Origin: Oceanobacillus damuensis
Lineage (GTDB): Bacteria > Bacillota > Bacilli > Bacillales > Amphibacillaceae
DNA: 64,000 bases
Assembly (NCBI RefSeq): GCF_001618145.1
Contig: NZ_LQNF01000003.1
Span: 186,001 to 250,000 of the forward strand
Reading direction: 5' to 3'
The notes under the pieces were generated by a model. That model did no database searches, was not told where the DNA came from, and saw nothing but the letters and a program-made list of their open reading frames with translations. The position numbers and the translations under genes were made by a program. This document shows, one piece after another, positions 16,364 through 24,752 of the stretch. Every line of letters begins with the position of its first letter. Within the stretch, counting starts at the first letter, position 1.

Positions 16364-17538
16364 GTGAACAAAGCGAACGCCGAGAAAAAACGTCCGAAGA
16401 AATAGATGATTTACTTGCAAATCCGTTTGGCATATTGAAAGATGAAATCCCGGCTGCCCCGGTAGCACAGCGGAATCAGCCAAAGGACAAGCCTGAAAAG
16501 CTAATCAATAAATTAACGGATGAAAATCGGGAGCGGGCAACTCAACTGGCAGAACAAATTGATCCGAAAAATAATCAGTCTATTGCCCAATATGGTACCG
16601 AGGCACAGTCAAAGCTCTTGGATTTTTCACATGGAATGCTTGAACACGTGCAAAATCAGGATGTCGGTGAGATTGGTTCCATCTTAAGTGATCTAATGAA
16701 AAAGCTCGAGCAAGTGAACCCCGATGAATTGAAGCCTGAAAAGCGTGGATTGATTTCCCGTGTATTTGGAAAAATTTCTGGCTCAGTGAATGAAATCCTA
16801 TCCAAATATCAAAAAACCGGTGCACAGATTGACCGAATCAGCGTAAAACTGAATCGCAGCAAAGATGTACTGATGTCTGACAATAGCATGCTAGAGCAGC
16901 TTTTTGAGAAAAACAGAGATTATTATGATGCGCTGAATATTTATATTGCAGCTGGGGAACTAAAGCTGGAGGAGCTTGAGACACAAACCATTCCGGAACT
17001 GAGACGGAAAGCTGAACTAAGTCAAAGTCAGATGGATTTTCAGGAAGTCAATGATATGATGCAGTTTGCTGACCGTCTGGAAAAACGGACACATGATTTG
17101 AAACTGAGCAGACAGATTACGATGCAGAGCGCTCCGCAAATCCGTCTTATCCAAAACACGAACCAAGCACTGGTCGAAAAAATTCAATCTTCCATTCTGA
17201 CAGCTATTCCATTATGGAAAAACCAGGTAGCCATTGCACTCACACTTCTGCGCCAGCGGAATGCGGTCGAAGCACAAAAGCAAGTATCGAAAACGACCAA
17301 TGATTTACTGTTGAAAAATGCGGAAATGCTTAAGACGAATACAGTTGAAACAGCAAGAGAAAACGAACGCGGTCTGATTGATATCGAGACATTAAAGCAG
17401 ACACAGGAACACTTAGTATCAACGATTGAAGAAACAATCCACATTCAAACAGAAGGCCGGGAAAAACGAAACCAGGCCGAACAGGAACTGCAAGGCATGG
17501 AGGAAGAACTCAAACAAAAACTCCTCGAACTTCGTTAG
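16360..17538 (+). CDS. TelA/YaaN family toxic anion resistance protein
   Basis: A 392-residue soluble, almost all-helical protein with the TelA core ([41 protein letters not shown], and [40 protein letters not shown] at about 255-295). Family members are linked to tellurite or cell-envelope stress resistance and often co-occur with XpaC-type membrane partners. Starts inside the xpaC stop (ATGA overlap). The stop TAG shares its last two bases with a repeat unit, followed by a terminator. Confidence 0.9.
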   Translation: MSEQSERREKTSEEIDDLLANPFGILKDEIPAAPVAQRNQPKDKPEKLINKLTDENRERATQLAEQIDPKNNQSIAQYGTEAQSKLLDFSHGMLEHVQNQDVGEIGSILSDLMKKLEQVNPDELKPEKRGLISRVFGKISGSVNEILSKYQKTGAQIDRISVKLNRSKDVLMSDNSMLEQLFEKNRDYYDALNIYIAAGELKLEELETQTIPELRRKAELSQSQMDFQEVNDMMQFADRLEKRTHDLKLSRQITMQSAPQIRLIQNTNQALVEKIQSSILTAIPLWKNQVAIALTLLRQRNAVEAQKQVSKTTNDLLLKNAEMLKTNTVETARENERGLIDIETLKQTQEHLVSTIEETIHIQTEGREKRNQAEQELQGMEEELKQKLLELR

Positions 17539-17566
17539 TGCCTGTCACTCCCCGAATTTTGTCGAA
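17537..17566 (+). repeat. Interspersed REP-like unit 13, overlapping the telA stop codon
   Basis: AGTGCCTGTCACT then CCCCGAATTTTGTCGAA. The AG of the telA TAG stop is the beginning of the unit. Confidence 0.9.
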
Positions 17567-17576
17567 ATTAGTATGG

Positions 17577-17615
17577 TCGGCGATTCTCCATAAACGGAGG
17601 GTCGCCGATTTTTGT
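17577..17615 (+). terminator. Intrinsic terminator of xpaC-telA
   Basis: TCGGCGA pairs with TCGCCGA, with inner CTCC/GGAG pairing, then TTTTTG. Confidence 0.85.
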
Positions 17616-17797
17616 ATACGCTCAATTTCATTTGCTTCTTGAAAATGATATGATGGTATAATAAATCTCTTCTGACTTTATGTATCGCAGCCATCCATGC
17701 GAAAATACAAAACATCCATCTTCCTCCAAGTAATACTAATATATTCAGTAGCATGGTAACATCCTAATAGAAGACGCAGAAAAAGGAGAGTGACATC

Positions 17798-19018
17798 ATG
17801 ACAAAAAATGACCCGAAAATGATGACAGAGAAAGATAAAAAAAGCAGAAGAAATTCGTTGATTGGTGCCGCTTTTCTGATGGCAACATCAGCAGTCGGAC
17901 CAGGATTTCTGACACAGACTGCCGTTTTTACGGAAACACTTCTTGCAAGCTTTGGGTTTGTAATTTTAGCTTCCATATTTTTAGATATTGGTGCACAGCT
18001 GAATGTATGGCGGATTATTGTTGTATCAAAGAAACGGGGGCAGGAAATAGCCAACGCTGTTTTACCTGGATTAGGATTTGTTGTAGCGATTTTCATTGTG
18101 ATTGGCGGACTTGCTTTCAACATCGGAAATATTGGTGGTGCAGGGCTTGGTACAAATGTACTGTTTGGATTTGACCCGAGAGTAGGAGCAATCATCACTG
18201 CAGCCATTGCGATTTTTATATTTTTATCCAAAGAAGCCGGTGCTGCGATGGACCAGATTGTGAAGTGGCTCGGTGGCATATTGATTATTTTGATTGCCTA
18301 TGTGATGTTCGTCAGCCAGCCACCGGTAGGAGAAGCGATTTATCGGTCTTTCGTTCCTTTAGAACTTGATTTTTATGCAATCATTACGATTGTTGGTGGT
18401 ACAGTCGGCGGATATATTACTTTTTCCGGTGGCCATCGCTTATTGGATGCAGGAATTTCAGGGAAGGAAAGCATACCTGAGGTTAATCGGACATCTGTCA
18501 TGGGGATTTTAGTGGCATCCTTTATCCGGATTATGCTTTTCCTTGCTGTGCTCGGTGTCGTTTCTGCTGGTGTGAGCTTGAATCCGGAAAATCCCGCAGC
18601 AACGGTGTTTCAGTATGCTGCCGGAGAAATCGGCTACCGAATGTTCGGGCTCGTTCTATGGGTTGCAGGGATCACTTCTGTAATCGGGGCAGCGTATACT
18701 TCCGTGTCATTTCTAAGGTCGTTTCACGGAAAAATTGAAAAACATTACAGATATTGGATTATCGGTTTTATTATATTTTCAACAACTGTTTTTGTTTTTG
18801 TCGGCCAAGCAGTAACGCTGCTCGTCCTGGCTGGTGCTGTAAACGGATTGATTTTGCCATTGACTTTGGGATGTATTCTGTTGGCTGCACATAATTCGAA
18901 AATTGTCGGTGATTACAAGCACCCCGTCTGGCTGACCGTGTTTGGTGCAATTGTTGTTATCTTAACAGCATATCTCGGAATCAGAACACTGCTCCAAACA
19001 TTGCCGCAATTGTTTTAG
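17798..19018 (+). CDS. ycsG: NRAMP-like transporter of the YcsG type
   Basis: A 406-residue protein with about eleven membrane segments and an NRAMP-like opening AFLMATSAVGPGFLTQTAVF (about 25-44). In B. subtilis YcsG belongs to the cluster with ycsF, kipI, kipA and ycsI, the same genes found just downstream here. The metal-binding DPGN of true NRAMP carriers is not visible (GPGFLTQT instead), which argues against metal transport and for an organic substrate, possibly 5-oxoproline; that is inference from position. ATG after AAAGGAG. Confidence 0.82.
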   Translation: MTKNDPKMMTEKDKKSRRNSLIGAAFLMATSAVGPGFLTQTAVFTETLLASFGFVILASIFLDIGAQLNVWRIIVVSKKRGQEIANAVLPGLGFVVAIFIVIGGLAFNIGNIGGAGLGTNVLFGFDPRVGAIITAAIAIFIFLSKEAGAAMDQIVKWLGGILIILIAYVMFVSQPPVGEAIYRSFVPLELDFYAIITIVGGTVGGYITFSGGHRLLDAGISGKESIPEVNRTSVMGILVASFIRIMLFLAVLGVVSAGVSLNPENPAATVFQYAAGEIGYRMFGLVLWVAGITSVIGAAYTSVSFLRSFHGKIEKHYRYWIIGFIIFSTTVFVFVGQAVTLLVLAGAVNGLILPLTLGCILLAAHNSKIVGDYKHPVWLTVFGAIVVILTAYLGIRTLLQTLPQLF

Positions 19019-19025
19019 GGGCAGT

Positions 19026-19056
19026 TTGAAAAGCGTCTAATAAAAAATGTTATAAT
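19026..19056 (+). promoter_or_regulatory. Possible promoter before pxpB
   Basis: TATAAT at 19051-19056 and TTGAAA at 19026-19031; the spacing of 19 bases is longer than ideal. It could let the pxp genes be read separately from ycsG. Confidence 0.4.
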
Positions 19057-19108
19057 ATAAAGAGGATAATGAGTAAATCCTCTTAATCTTTATGATGGTG
19101 GGATACGA

Positions 19109-19831
19109 ATGTTACAAATAACTGCTTATGGGGATGCAGGCCTGCGGGTTGATTTTGGAAACACTATTTCCGAAGAGATAAATGAAAAAATCCGGAGCTT
19201 TTGCATGTACCTTGAAAAAGAACAGATACCAGGTGTCATCGAATGGATTCCAACATATACGGCGGTTTCCATAGTCTATGACCCGTATCTTATTTTATTT
19301 GATGAATTAAAAAAGCGAATAAAATTGATGGAGGATCAGCTTTCCAATCTAGATCTGCCTGCAGCAGAGGTCGTGCATATTCCTGTGCTTTACGGGGGAG
19401 AAAAAGGTCCAGATCTTTTACGGGTTGCACAAAGAAATGGGCTTTCAGAAGAGGAAGTCATCTCAGTTCACACCGGAACAGACTACTTAATCTACATGAT
19501 GGGCTTCATTCCAGGTTTTCCTTATCTTGGAGGTATGTCAAAAAAAATTGCCGCACCGAGGTTATCCAATCCGAGGGAGGCAATTCCAGCCGGGTCAGTG
19601 GGAATCGCGGGCGAACAGACCGGAATATATCCGCTCGATTCACCGGGTGGCTGGCAAATCATTGGACAAACCCCAGTGACCATCTATGATCCGAATCGGG
19701 AGCAGCCAATTTTGCTTCGTGCGGGAAATTATATACGTTTCGTTCCAATTACTTCGGAGGAATTTGACAGGATTGAGGCGGAAGTCAAAGCGGGAAGCTA
19801 CATTACTCATGTCGAAAAATATAAAAAATAA
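19109..19831 (+). CDS. pxpB: 5-oxoprolinase subunit PxpB (KipI)
   Basis: A 240-residue KipI/PxpB protein. Motifs seen are GDAGLRVDFG at the start, HTGTDYLIYMMGFIPGFPYLGGM (about 130-152), and the cyclophilin-like PGGWQIIGQTPV. With PxpA and PxpC it forms the ATP-dependent 5-oxoprolinase that opens 5-oxo-L-proline, a spontaneous glutamine breakdown product, to glutamate. KipI of B. subtilis was also described as an inhibitor of the sporulation kinase KinA. First of three tightly packed pxp genes; the gap to pxpA is 18 bases. Confidence 0.93.
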   Translation: MLQITAYGDAGLRVDFGNTISEEINEKIRSFCMYLEKEQIPGVIEWIPTYTAVSIVYDPYLILFDELKKRIKLMEDQLSNLDLPAAEVVHIPVLYGGEKGPDLLRVAQRNGLSEEEVISVHTGTDYLIYMMGFIPGFPYLGGMSKKIAAPRLSNPREAIPAGSVGIAGEQTGIYPLDSPGGWQIIGQTPVTIYDPNREQPILLRAGNYIRFVPITSEEFDRIEAEVKAGSYITHVEKYKK

Positions 19832-19849
19832 CGATGGGAGAGAGATACG

Positions 19850-20614
19850 ATGGCAAATCACGTCGACCTGAACAGCGATTTGGGAGAAAGTTTTGGCGCA
19901 TATACAATTGGGCAGGATGATTTAGTGATGAACTACATATCTTCTGCCAATATTGCCTGCGGTTATCATGCCGGCGATCATAATGTCATGCAACTGACAG
20001 TAAAAAATGCAACGGAAAAAAACGTTGGACTTGGGGCACATCCGGGATTGCAGGATTTGATCGGGTTTGGTCGCCGTCCGATGAAAATTGCTCCGGAAGA
20101 AGTCTATAATCTCGTTGTATACCAGGTAGGAGCAATCGAATCGTTCGCAAAAATCAATGGCAACAGACTGAATCATGTTAAACCACATGGTGCTTTGTAT
20201 AATATGGCTGCAAAGGATAAGGAAATATCCCAGGCAATTGCCGAAGCAGTTTATGCTATAAATCCAAACCTTATTTTATTTGGCCTTGCAGGCAGTGAAC
20301 TTGTTAAGCATGGAAGAGAAACGGGTCTTACTGTTGCCGAAGAAGTATTTGCAGACCGCACGTATCAGCCTGATGGCACATTAACCCCACGCACTGCGGA
20401 AAACGCGATGATTGAAGATGCCGATGAAGCTGTCAGTCGGGTCATCCGCATGGTAAAGGATGGAAAAGTGGAAGCAGTCGATGGCTCTGATGTCGCAATT
20501 CAAGCGGATACGATCTGCATCCATGGGGACGAACAAAAGTCATTGGAATTTGCAAAAAGACTTTATAATGAATTAACAGCACAAGGTATTTCTATAGAAA
20601 AAGTAGGGAAGTAA
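19850..20614 (+). CDS. pxpA: 5-oxoprolinase subunit PxpA (LamB/YcsF family)
   Basis: A 254-residue LamB/YcsF protein, opening with VDLNSDLGESFGAYTIG and containing ISSANIACGYHAGDH, LGAHPGLQDLIGFGRRPM and HVKPHGALYNMA, the conserved sugar-deacetylase-like fold residues. It is the catalytic-type subunit that works with PxpB and PxpC. ATG after GGGAGAGAG. The pxpC ATG begins at the base right after its TAA, so the two are translationally coupled. No KipR-type regulator is seen beside the set. Confidence 0.95.
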   Translation: MANHVDLNSDLGESFGAYTIGQDDLVMNYISSANIACGYHAGDHNVMQLTVKNATEKNVGLGAHPGLQDLIGFGRRPMKIAPEEVYNLVVYQVGAIESFAKINGNRLNHVKPHGALYNMAAKDKEISQAIAEAVYAINPNLILFGLAGSELVKHGRETGLTVAEEVFADRTYQPDGTLTPRTAENAMIEDADEAVSRVIRMVKDGKVEAVDGSDVAIQADTICIHGDEQKSLEFAKRLYNELTAQGISIEKVGK

Positions 20615-21574
20615 ATGGGGAAACTATTTGAAGTAATCAAGTCAGGGCTGGCAACCTCTGTACAGGATCTTGGCAGAACGGGCTACCAGCAGTATGGCGT
20701 AGTCGTCTCGGGTGCCATGGACAGTTTTGCGTTGCAGGTAGCAAACTTACTCGTTGGAAATCACCGAAATGAAGCAGGTCTAGAGGTAGTAATTATGGGT
20801 CCAGAGCTGCGTGTGCTCGAAGAAACGGTACTTGCAATTTGTGGGGCCGATTTATCTCCTAAACTGGATGGTAAGCCGGTTGCAAATTGGAAGTCCTTTA
20901 AAGCAAAAAGAGGGCAACATCTGACATTCGGCCAGCCTCAAAGCGGAAGCTATACTTATATCGCTGTGGCTGGAGGCATAAAAACTTCTTCAGTTATGGG
21001 AAGTAAATCCACGTATGTCAAAGCAGGGATAGGTGGATTCGAAGGGCGTTATCTTCAAAATGACGATCGTTTGGATGCAGGTGAAGCGAATGAACCGCTT
21101 GGAAAACTATCTGGAAGAGGGTTATCCGACAGTCTTGTCCCGGATTATCGTTCACAAAAAAAAATCCGAGTGATTCCAGGGCCTGACCAGCAAGCATTTT
21201 CGGAAGAAGAGTTTGAAAAATTTTGCACGTCAACATTTACAATGACTGCTCAATCTGATCGTATGGGTTACCGTCTGGAAGGACCCGAAATATCCCATCT
21301 TAATGGGGCAGATATTATCTCAGATGCCATTTTACCTGGGGCGATCCAAGTGCCAGCAAACGGACAGCCAATTATTTTGCTTGCAGACAGGCAAACGACA
21401 GGAGGCTATACGAGAATCGCCACGGTAATTACCGTCGATCTTCCATATGTCGTTCAGAAAATGTCCGGCAGTGAACTGCAATTTGAAGCCATGAGCGTGG
21501 AAGAGGCACAACAGCTGTATGTCGAACGTGAAATTTTATTGCGAAATCTGAGTCTGCATGCGGGAGTTATTTGA
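20615..21574 (+). CDS. pxpC: 5-oxoprolinase subunit PxpC (KipA)
   Basis: A 319-residue biotin-dependent-carboxyltransferase-like protein of the KipA/PxpC family. Motifs: SGLATSVQDLGRTGYQQYGV (about 10-29), GAMDSFALQVANLLVGN, GPELRVLEETVLAICGADLSP and the C-terminal PANGQPIILLADRQTTGGYTRIA. Abuts pxpA with no gap. A 21-bp tandem repeat begins 20 bases after its stop. Confidence 0.94.
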   Translation: MGKLFEVIKSGLATSVQDLGRTGYQQYGVVVSGAMDSFALQVANLLVGNHRNEAGLEVVIMGPELRVLEETVLAICGADLSPKLDGKPVANWKSFKAKRGQHLTFGQPQSGSYTYIAVAGGIKTSSVMGSKSTYVKAGIGGFEGRYLQNDDRLDAGEANEPLGKLSGRGLSDSLVPDYRSQKKIRVIPGPDQQAFSEEEFEKFCTSTFTMTAQSDRMGYRLEGPEISHLNGADIISDAILPGAIQVPANGQPIILLADRQTTGGYTRIATVITVDLPYVVQKMSGSELQFEAMSVEEAQQLYVEREILLRNLSLHAGVI

Positions 21575-21594
21575 TTGTAGATTTAAGTGAGGAA

Positions 21595-21678
21595 GCCATA
21601 GTTCACAGTGACTTCGCCGTAGTATTACTCCATTTTGCCGAAGTTTCCTGCAACTATGCCATAGTTCACAATATAAAT
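21595..21678. repeat. 21-bp degenerate tandem repeat, four units
   Basis: GCC begins at 21595, 21616, 21637 and 21658, exactly 21 bases apart. Each unit opens GCC(A/G)(T/A)AGT; units 1 and 4 share GCCATAGTTCACA. It lies between pxpC and ycsI. In the forward frame it would read as heptapeptides A(I/V/E)V, but there is no ribosome site for such a gene. Confidence 0.75.
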
Positions 21679-21745
21679 AACAATGTTCACAATTTCAAAA
21701 GCCATAATAGTAATAATACATTCATCTCAACAAGGAGGCCTTCGC

Positions 21746-22525
21746 ATGTATCAGAGCCCGAAAGAAATTCGCAGCGCAATCAGAACTGGTGAGTGGACGA
21801 AGCCAACAACCGGTTTGGCTCCAAGGTTTACACAGGCAAACCTTGTCATTATGCCGAAGAAATATGCTTATGATTTTTTACTGTTCTGCGTACGCAATCC
21901 CAAATCCTGTCCGCTTATTGAGGTTACGGATGCAGGTTCAGCAGAGCCAGGAAAAACTGCACCTGAAGCAGACTTGAGAACGGATCTTCCTAAATATCGT
22001 ATTTATCATGATGGTGTTCTGACGGAAGAGACAACAGAAATTGCTACCTATTGGCAGGAAGATTTCGTTTCTTTCCTGATCGGCTGCAGTTTTACTTTTG
22101 AAAAGCCACTTCTCGAAAACGGGATTCCAATCCGCTATATTGAACAGGAACGTAATGTATCGATGTACAGTACAAATATTGCTTGTGATGCAGCTGGAAT
22201 ATTCAGCGGGCCGATGGTAGTAAGTATGCGGCCAATGAAACCTTCAGAGGCAATCCGCGCAACACAGATAACATCACGCTTTCCTTCCGTCCACGGGGCA
22301 CCTGTTCATATTGGTGATCCTGCAGCAATTGGAATCGATGATATAGACAAGCCGGATTTCGGAGATGCTGTTACGATTCATGAAGGAGAAGTTCCCGTTT
22401 TTTGGGCTTGTGGTGTAACACCACAGGCAGCTGTAATGGCCAGCAAACCGGAGCTGGTCATTACCCATGCACCAGGTCATATGTTTATTACAGATGTGAA
22501 GGACGATACGCATGCTGTAATATAA
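21746..22525 (+). CDS. ycsI: YcsI-like DUF1445 protein (putative hydro-lyase / D-glutamate cyclase relative)
   Basis: A 259-residue DUF1445 protein, with QANLVIMPKKYAYDFLLFCVRNPKSCPLIEV, YWQEDFVSFLIGCSFTFE, NIACDAAGIFSGPMVVSMRP, VPVFWACGVTPQ and the C-terminal ITHAPGHMFITD. In several Bacilli it accompanies the kip/pxp genes; animal D-glutamate cyclase contains a related region, so a role in making or handling 5-oxoproline is plausible but not shown. The ATG at 21746 lies seven bases after AAGGAGG (21732-21738); longer upstream frames run into the tandem repeat and are rejected. A terminator follows. Confidence 0.88.
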   Translation: MYQSPKEIRSAIRTGEWTKPTTGLAPRFTQANLVIMPKKYAYDFLLFCVRNPKSCPLIEVTDAGSAEPGKTAPEADLRTDLPKYRIYHDGVLTEETTEIATYWQEDFVSFLIGCSFTFEKPLLENGIPIRYIEQERNVSMYSTNIACDAAGIFSGPMVVSMRPMKPSEAIRATQITSRFPSVHGAPVHIGDPAAIGIDDIDKPDFGDAVTIHEGEVPVFWACGVTPQAAVMASKPELVITHAPGHMFITDVKDDTHAVI

Positions 22526-22553
22526 TTGGAAAAGGTAAGCTATTGTTTGGCTG

Positions 22554-22594
22554 AAAACGAGTCTGGAGTGGATCTCTGGCTCGTTTTTTATTTT
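22554..22594 (+). terminator. Intrinsic terminator after ycsI
   Basis: AAAACGAG pairs with CTCGTTTT, with inner GAG/CTC pairing, then a run of T. Confidence 0.85.
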
Positions 22595-22599
22595 GTCTG

Positions 22600-23194
22600 G
22601 AAAAAGAATGCAGAACTCTATTAGGATAATTTAGTTATAACCAACCTACATAAATAACGAGACAGTATTTAATGCCTATTTTAACTTCATTACAACATCT
22701 AATTGGCATTATTCGTCAAAATATTTCCCGGGTAATAAATCAGGAGTTTTCCCTTTCATATTAGAGAGTGAAGGAGGCTGCTGATTTTTTTCACGAAGGT
22801 CTCAATCTCAATTGAACTGTTAACTTCCTCAGGGTAATTGTGCTTAATCTTTAAATCACCCTTATTAGAGTTGCTGAGACACTCCTATAACATATCCATA
22901 AGCACTTTTAAGAAATGAAAATCAGAAAGGAAAATGACTTTCCTGAAATTAAAAATATTTCTTAAAACTCTATTTACAAATAATTTTAAATTAGGTAGTA
23001 TATGTTTTAAACATTGCGACAAATTTATTGAAATTACGTCAATTAATTTTATGTTGATTTCAGTAACATGTAGCATGCAGTAATTAGTACTGGGATCGTA
23101 CATTATCTGTTTTTTGAATAATGTGATTTTGTGTTAAAAAGAGTAACTGGTGTCTTTAGAAAAAAATACAGAAAGTAACGGGGAGGCAATTATT
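22600..23194. other. AT-rich non-coding stretch before the TRAP operon
   Basis: No convincing gene on either strand. The only clear structure is the odd palindrome ATGTTTTAAACAT at 23002-23014, a possible operator for the TRAP genes downstream. There is no regulator gene next to it. Confidence 0.5.
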
Positions 23195-24184
23195 GTGAAA
23201 AAGAAACTGATTATGGTTATGATTTTTTCGGCCATGGTGTTAATGGCAGCCTGCAATAGTGGTGACGCAGATGGGCAAGAAGTTTATACATTACAGGCAG
23301 GACATTCTTTACCGGATGATCATCCATATCATCTTGGGTTGTTGGAAATGAAAGAAAATGTGGAAGAGAGAACAGATGGCAGGGTAGTAATCGAAGTTTT
23401 TCCATGCAGTGAACTAGGTGCTGAACGGGAGTTGACGGAAGGCATGACATTGGGTACTGTCGACCTTGTTGTCTCATCAACCGCACCTGTGACCAACTTT
23501 GTTCCCGAACTTGCAGTATTGGATGCACCATTTCTATTTAATGATCGTGAATCCGCTGTTGAAGTTTTAAATGGGGAGATTGGTAATGAACTGTTCGATG
23601 CTTTAGATGAAAAGGGGATTATCGGTTTGTCTTGGGCTGAAAATGGATACCGACACATTACAAACAGTACACATCCAATTGAAAAACCAGAAGATCTAAA
23701 GGGAGTAAAAATCAGAACACAGGAAAATGAAATCCACTTGGCTGCTTTTGAAAAGTTGGGAGCACAACCGACTCCAATGGCATGGACGGAAGCTTTAACA
23801 GCTTTGCAGCAGGGAGTAGTTGATGCCCAGGAGAATCCGGCAATCGTTGCAGATCAATATAGTCTCTATGAATCCAATCAAGAATACATGACATTAACCG
23901 GACATGTCTATTCTGTCGCGATTTACATGATGAGTAAGCAGACATATGAGGAACTCCCTGAAGATTTACGTGACATCGTTGTAGAGGAAGGTGAACGAAT
24001 CGGGGCTGTCGAACGAGATATGATCGTAGAGATGGAAAAAGATTCAATTGAAACATTGAAAGAACAAGGTATGGAAATTATTGAGGATATCGATGTTGCA
24101 CCATTCCAGGAAGCTGTAAGTGAAGTATATGAATTGGTAGAGCATCAGGAACTATTGAATAAAATTTTGGATGCACAAAAATAG
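23195..24184 (+). CDS. dctP: TRAP transporter solute-binding lipoprotein, DctP family
   Basis: A 329-residue extracellular binding protein: signal peptide with lipobox LMAAC, then the DctP fold. GHSLPDDHPYHLG (about 28-40), LKGVKIRTQEN (with the Arg that usually clamps the substrate carboxylate) and QQGVVDAQENPAIV are all typical. The GTG at 23195, eight bases after GGAGG, is the start; the upstream frame has no ribosome site. Substrates of this family are carboxylates such as C4-dicarboxylates, sugar acids or hydroxy acids. A stem-loop separates it from dctQ. Confidence 0.93.
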   Translation: MKKKLIMVMIFSAMVLMAACNSGDADGQEVYTLQAGHSLPDDHPYHLGLLEMKENVEERTDGRVVIEVFPCSELGAERELTEGMTLGTVDLVVSSTAPVTNFVPELAVLDAPFLFNDRESAVEVLNGEIGNELFDALDEKGIIGLSWAENGYRHITNSTHPIEKPEDLKGVKIRTQENEIHLAAFEKLGAQPTPMAWTEALTALQQGVVDAQENPAIVADQYSLYESNQEYMTLTGHVYSVAIYMMSKQTYEELPEDLRDIVVEEGERIGAVERDMIVEMEKDSIETLKEQGMEIIEDIDVAPFQEAVSEVYELVEHQELLNKILDAQK

Positions 24185-24210
24185 AATACATGCTTTGATA
24201 AGCGGAGGAA

Positions 24211-24238
24211 CAGGAGAATCTAATTTTCTCCTGTTTTC
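24211..24238 (+). terminator. Stem-loop / partial terminator between dctP and dctQ
   Basis: CAGGAGAA pairs with TTCTCCTG around TCTAAT, then TTTTCTC. It probably lets the binding protein be made in excess over the membrane subunits. Confidence 0.75.
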
Positions 24239-24263
24239 TCTCATGAAATAGGGAGAGGATTTA

Positions 24264-24752
24264 GTGCAGCGAATTGTAAATTACATAAATTACGGTATGA
24301 AACATTTTCTCAATATCATAATGGCTGTTCTCGTGTTTTCCACTTTTATGCAAGTCGTGTTCAGATTTGTTATGAATAATCCACTTGCCTGGACCGAGGA
24401 ACTTGCGAGATATAGTTTAATCGTTTTGACATTTTTGGGTGCTGCCTATGCAATGTCTTTAAAACAACATATAGGTATAGAAATTTTAGTAGATAAATTT
24501 CCACCGGCTGGAAAGAAATTTTTGCAAACAATTGCACTTCTTGTCTGTCTGTTGTTCTATCTGCTTATGATTGTTCATGGATTCAGTTTGGCGAATAGCG
24601 CTATGAACCAATTATCTCCGGTGCTCCGCATACCGATGGGGATGCTCTATTTAGTCATTACGATCAGTGGCCTGCTTTTGGCGGTAAATCATCTGTCCAA
24701 TTTCGTGGAAGCTTTGAAAGGGGGCGGTGAGCATGACGATTCTGTTGTTTAG
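24264..24752 (+). CDS. dctQ: TRAP transporter small membrane subunit DctQ
   Basis: A 162-residue protein with four membrane segments and the DctQ signature NPLAWTEELARYSLIVLTFLGAAYAM (about 41-66). It forms the membrane part with DctM. The start is GTG after GGGAGAGG. Its end overlaps the start of dctM by 20 bases. Confidence 0.93.
   Translation: MQRIVNYINYGMKHFLNIIMAVLVFSTFMQVVFRFVMNNPLAWTEELARYSLIVLTFLGAAYAMSLKQHIGIEILVDKFPPAGKKFLQTIALLVCLLFYLLMIVHGFSLANSAMNQLSPVLRIPMGMLYLVITISGLLLAVNHLSNFVEALKGGGEHDDSVV

Noticed and set aside
17798-19018. Annotation as a manganese/iron NRAMP transporter
   Set aside because: The DPGN metal-binding motif is not visible and the gene lies with 5-oxoprolinase genes.
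21571-21792. Small frame with heptapeptide repeats after pxpC
   Set aside because: The heptads simply reflect the 21-bp tandem repeat; the frame overlaps the ribosome site and start of ycsI and has no start signal of its own.
22885-23103. A 72-codon minus-strand frame before the TRAP operon
   Set aside because: Composition is that of random AT-rich sequence and no ribosome site precedes it.
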